Origin: Cyanobacteria bacterium RU_5_0
GTDB lineage: Bacteria; Cyanobacteriota; Cyanobacteriia; Elainellales; Elainellaceae
Assembly (NCBI GenBank): GCA_012033255.1
Contig: JAAUSF010000007.1
Coordinates: 16,126-80,125, forward strand
Direction of reading: 5' to 3'
Length of the DNA: 64,000 nucleotides
A model generated the notes under the pieces. That model worked only from the letters and a program-made list of their open reading frames with translations. It did not search any database and had not been told where the DNA came from. Shown here one piece after another: positions 62,813-64,000 of the stretch (its first letter is position 1; every line of letters begins with the position of its first letter). The translations under genes were made by a program, and so were the position numbers.

Positions 62813-62997
62813 ATGTTTGGAAAACAGGCGGGGAAGCTATTAATCCAAGTTTATCTGTGATCCAATCATAAGCATAACAGCTTTAAGATTTGTGTCACTG
62901 CGGGTTTACGCCTGTGTGATTTCACGGCAAATTTCATAAAGATTATATAAAACTACAACACTGATTTGAGTGAATTGACTGCGGAATCGCCAGACCT
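62813..62997. other. Gap between kinase and radA
   Basis: About 185 nt, AT-rich around 62930-62970. Likely promoter of the kinase gene. No repeat seen. Confidence 0.4.
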
Positions 62998-64000
62998 TCA
63001 CGATCGCCCCGCCACCAACGCTGTCGTAATTGCATCCACCACCCGTGCAACCGGAATAATTTCCAGATTCACATTCGGTACGACTTGTCCCGCCGGAACG
63101 ATCGCCCGTTTGAACCCCAACTTCGCCGCCTCCTTTAGCCGCAACTCCATCTGCGAGACAGGACGGATCTGCCCTCCTAAGCCCACTTCACCAATCAAAA
63201 CCGTTGTTGGATCAACTACCCGATCGCGGAAACTCGCCGCCACTGCGATCGCCACCCCCAGATCAGCCGCAGGCTCTCCCACATTCAAGCCGCCAGAAGA
63301 CGCAACATAAGCATCCAACTTTGATAGCGGAACCCCGACCCGCTTCTCTAACACCGCCAGGATTTGCAGCAAGCGATTATACTCAATTCCTGTGGTCGAT
63401 CGACGTGGAGATGGATAACTTGTTGGGCTAACCAACGCCTGCAACTCCACCACCAACGGACGAGTTCCCTCACACGCTACGATCGTCGCCGTTCCAGGAG
63501 TTTGGTCATCACGGCTACCCAAAAATAGCTCCGAAGGATTCGTCACTTCCTCCAGGCCAGCATCCGCCATTTCAAACACACCCAACTCATGCGTCGCCCC
63601 AAAGCGATTTTTCACCGATCGCAGTAACCGATGACTGGCAAACCGATCGCCCTCAAAATACAGCACCGTATCGACCAAATGTTCCAAAACTTTCGGACCG
63701 GCGATCGCCCCTTCCTTCGTGACGTGCCCCACAATAAACAGTGAGATATCCTCCCGCTTCGCCACCTGCATTAGCGCCGCCGTACACTCTCGCACCTGCG
63801 CCACCGAACCAGGAGCCGAATTCAACGACGCAAAATAAAGTGCCTGGATACTATCGATCACCGCCACCTGCGGACGCAACGACTCCAACTCGCGCACGAT
63901 CGTCTCCAAGTCAGTTTCAGGAAGAAGGTAAAGAGAGTGAGGGGATGGAGGGGTGAGGGGGTGAGGGGATGAGGTGAGGTGAGGGGTGAGGGGTGAGGGG
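62998..64000 (-). CDS. radA: DNA repair protein RadA, 3' part (gene runs off the window)
   Basis: RadA/Sms, a RecA-like branch-migration ATPase with a Lon-like C-terminal domain. In the window are YLLPETDLETI, AVIDSIQALY (Walker B), the RadA motif KNRFGATHELGVFEM, and the Lon-like domain PLSKLDAYVASSGGLNVGEPAADLGVAIAVAAS. The N-terminal zinc finger and Walker A are beyond 64000. Immediately upstream of YLLPETD lies a Ser/Pro/Leu/His-rich insert (PHLTSSPHPLTPPSPHS) from CTCACCC heptamers, open to the window edge. A Met at 63909 is internal, not the start. Confidence 0.93.
   Translation of the reverse strand, partial: PSPLTPHLTSSPHPLTPPSPHSLYLLPETDLETIVRELESLRPQVAVIDSIQALYFASLNSAPGSVAQVRECTAALMQVAKREDISLFIVGHVTKEGAIAGPKVLEHLVDTVLYFEGDRFASHRLLRSVKNRFGATHELGVFEMADAGLEEVTNPSELFLGSRDDQTPGTATIVACEGTRPLVVELQALVSPTSYPSPRRSTTGIEYNRLLQILAVLEKRVGVPLSKLDAYVASSGGLNVGEPAADLGVAIAVAASFRDRVVDPTTVLIGEVGLGGQIRPVSQMELRLKEAAKLGFKRAIVPAGQVVPNVNLEIIPVARVVDAITTALVAGRS
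63925..64000 (-). repeat. In-frame CTCACCC heptamer array in radA
   Basis: CTCACCC/CTCATCCC-type units repeat at least nine times up to the window edge and are read in frame through radA. No stop codon appears. Same array type as 41540 and 31690. Confidence 0.85.

Overview
The window looks like chromosome of a filamentous, Leptolyngbya-like cyanobacterium. Direct evidence: a carboxysome shell pair (ccmK3-ccmK4), a P-II gene with a perfect NtcA box, a light-repressed hibernation factor (lrtA), homogentisate phytyltransferase for tocopherol, a TxlA/HCF164-type thioredoxin, COP23 and WGxxGxxG surface proteins, Uma2 and DUF29 families, and very frequent GCGATCGC (HIP1) octamers. The genus is inference; no rRNA is present.

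Layout. 0-16.5 kb is mostly housekeeping: DUF3172 protein, ABC-2 permease, lysS, a lipoprotein, a response regulator, an M15-type peptidase with a four-fold repeat, an SBBP-propeller protein, a phosphohexomutase, rdgB, glnB, a NIL-ferredoxin, txlA and a CDF metal exporter. 16.8-20 kb holds GDP-fucose synthesis (gmd, fcl) and a sugar nucleotidyltransferase. 20-26 kb has recD2 and a four-GAF histidine kinase. 26-31.4 kb holds ccmK4/ccmK3 and a minus-strand run coaE, hemD, cobA and phytyltransferase (CoA, tetrapyrrole and tocopherol metabolism). 31.8-34.3 kb is one large CAP domain-AAA+-membrane polyferredoxin fusion.

34.3-45.6 kb is an accessory zone, rich in small families and broken genes. 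It contains a NemR-like repressor with two operators driving a DJ-1/Hsp31-like gene, remnants of a pirin, an antitoxin, XisI and Uma2, a probable IS605-type right-end/reRNA scar, a long perfect palindrome, a DUF6883/DUF4926 pair, a Uma2-DUF29 chimera, and an orphan GvpL/F gene. lipB and lrtA lie inside it. 45.6-50.8 kb is one very large actin/Hsp70-fold protein gene split by two frameshifts, one at a run of ten A. 50.9-64 kb returns to core genes: UbiH-like hydroxylase, DUF29, yebC, a threonine/serine dehydratase, isoaspartyl peptidase, a DUF2256 mini-gene, trmJ, tRNA-Val(CAC), TPR and COP23 proteins, a Ser/Thr kinase and the 3' part of radA.

The most striking genome-scale signal is a family of short tandem heptamers (forms such as TCATCCC, TCATCCT, CTCACCC). 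They fill many intergenic gaps, often as facing inverted arrays able to form hairpins, and also sit in frame inside at least five conserved genes (histidine kinase, hemD, homogentisate phytyltransferase, trmJ, radA), adding Ser/Pro/His/Leu-rich or charged inserts between conserved blocks.
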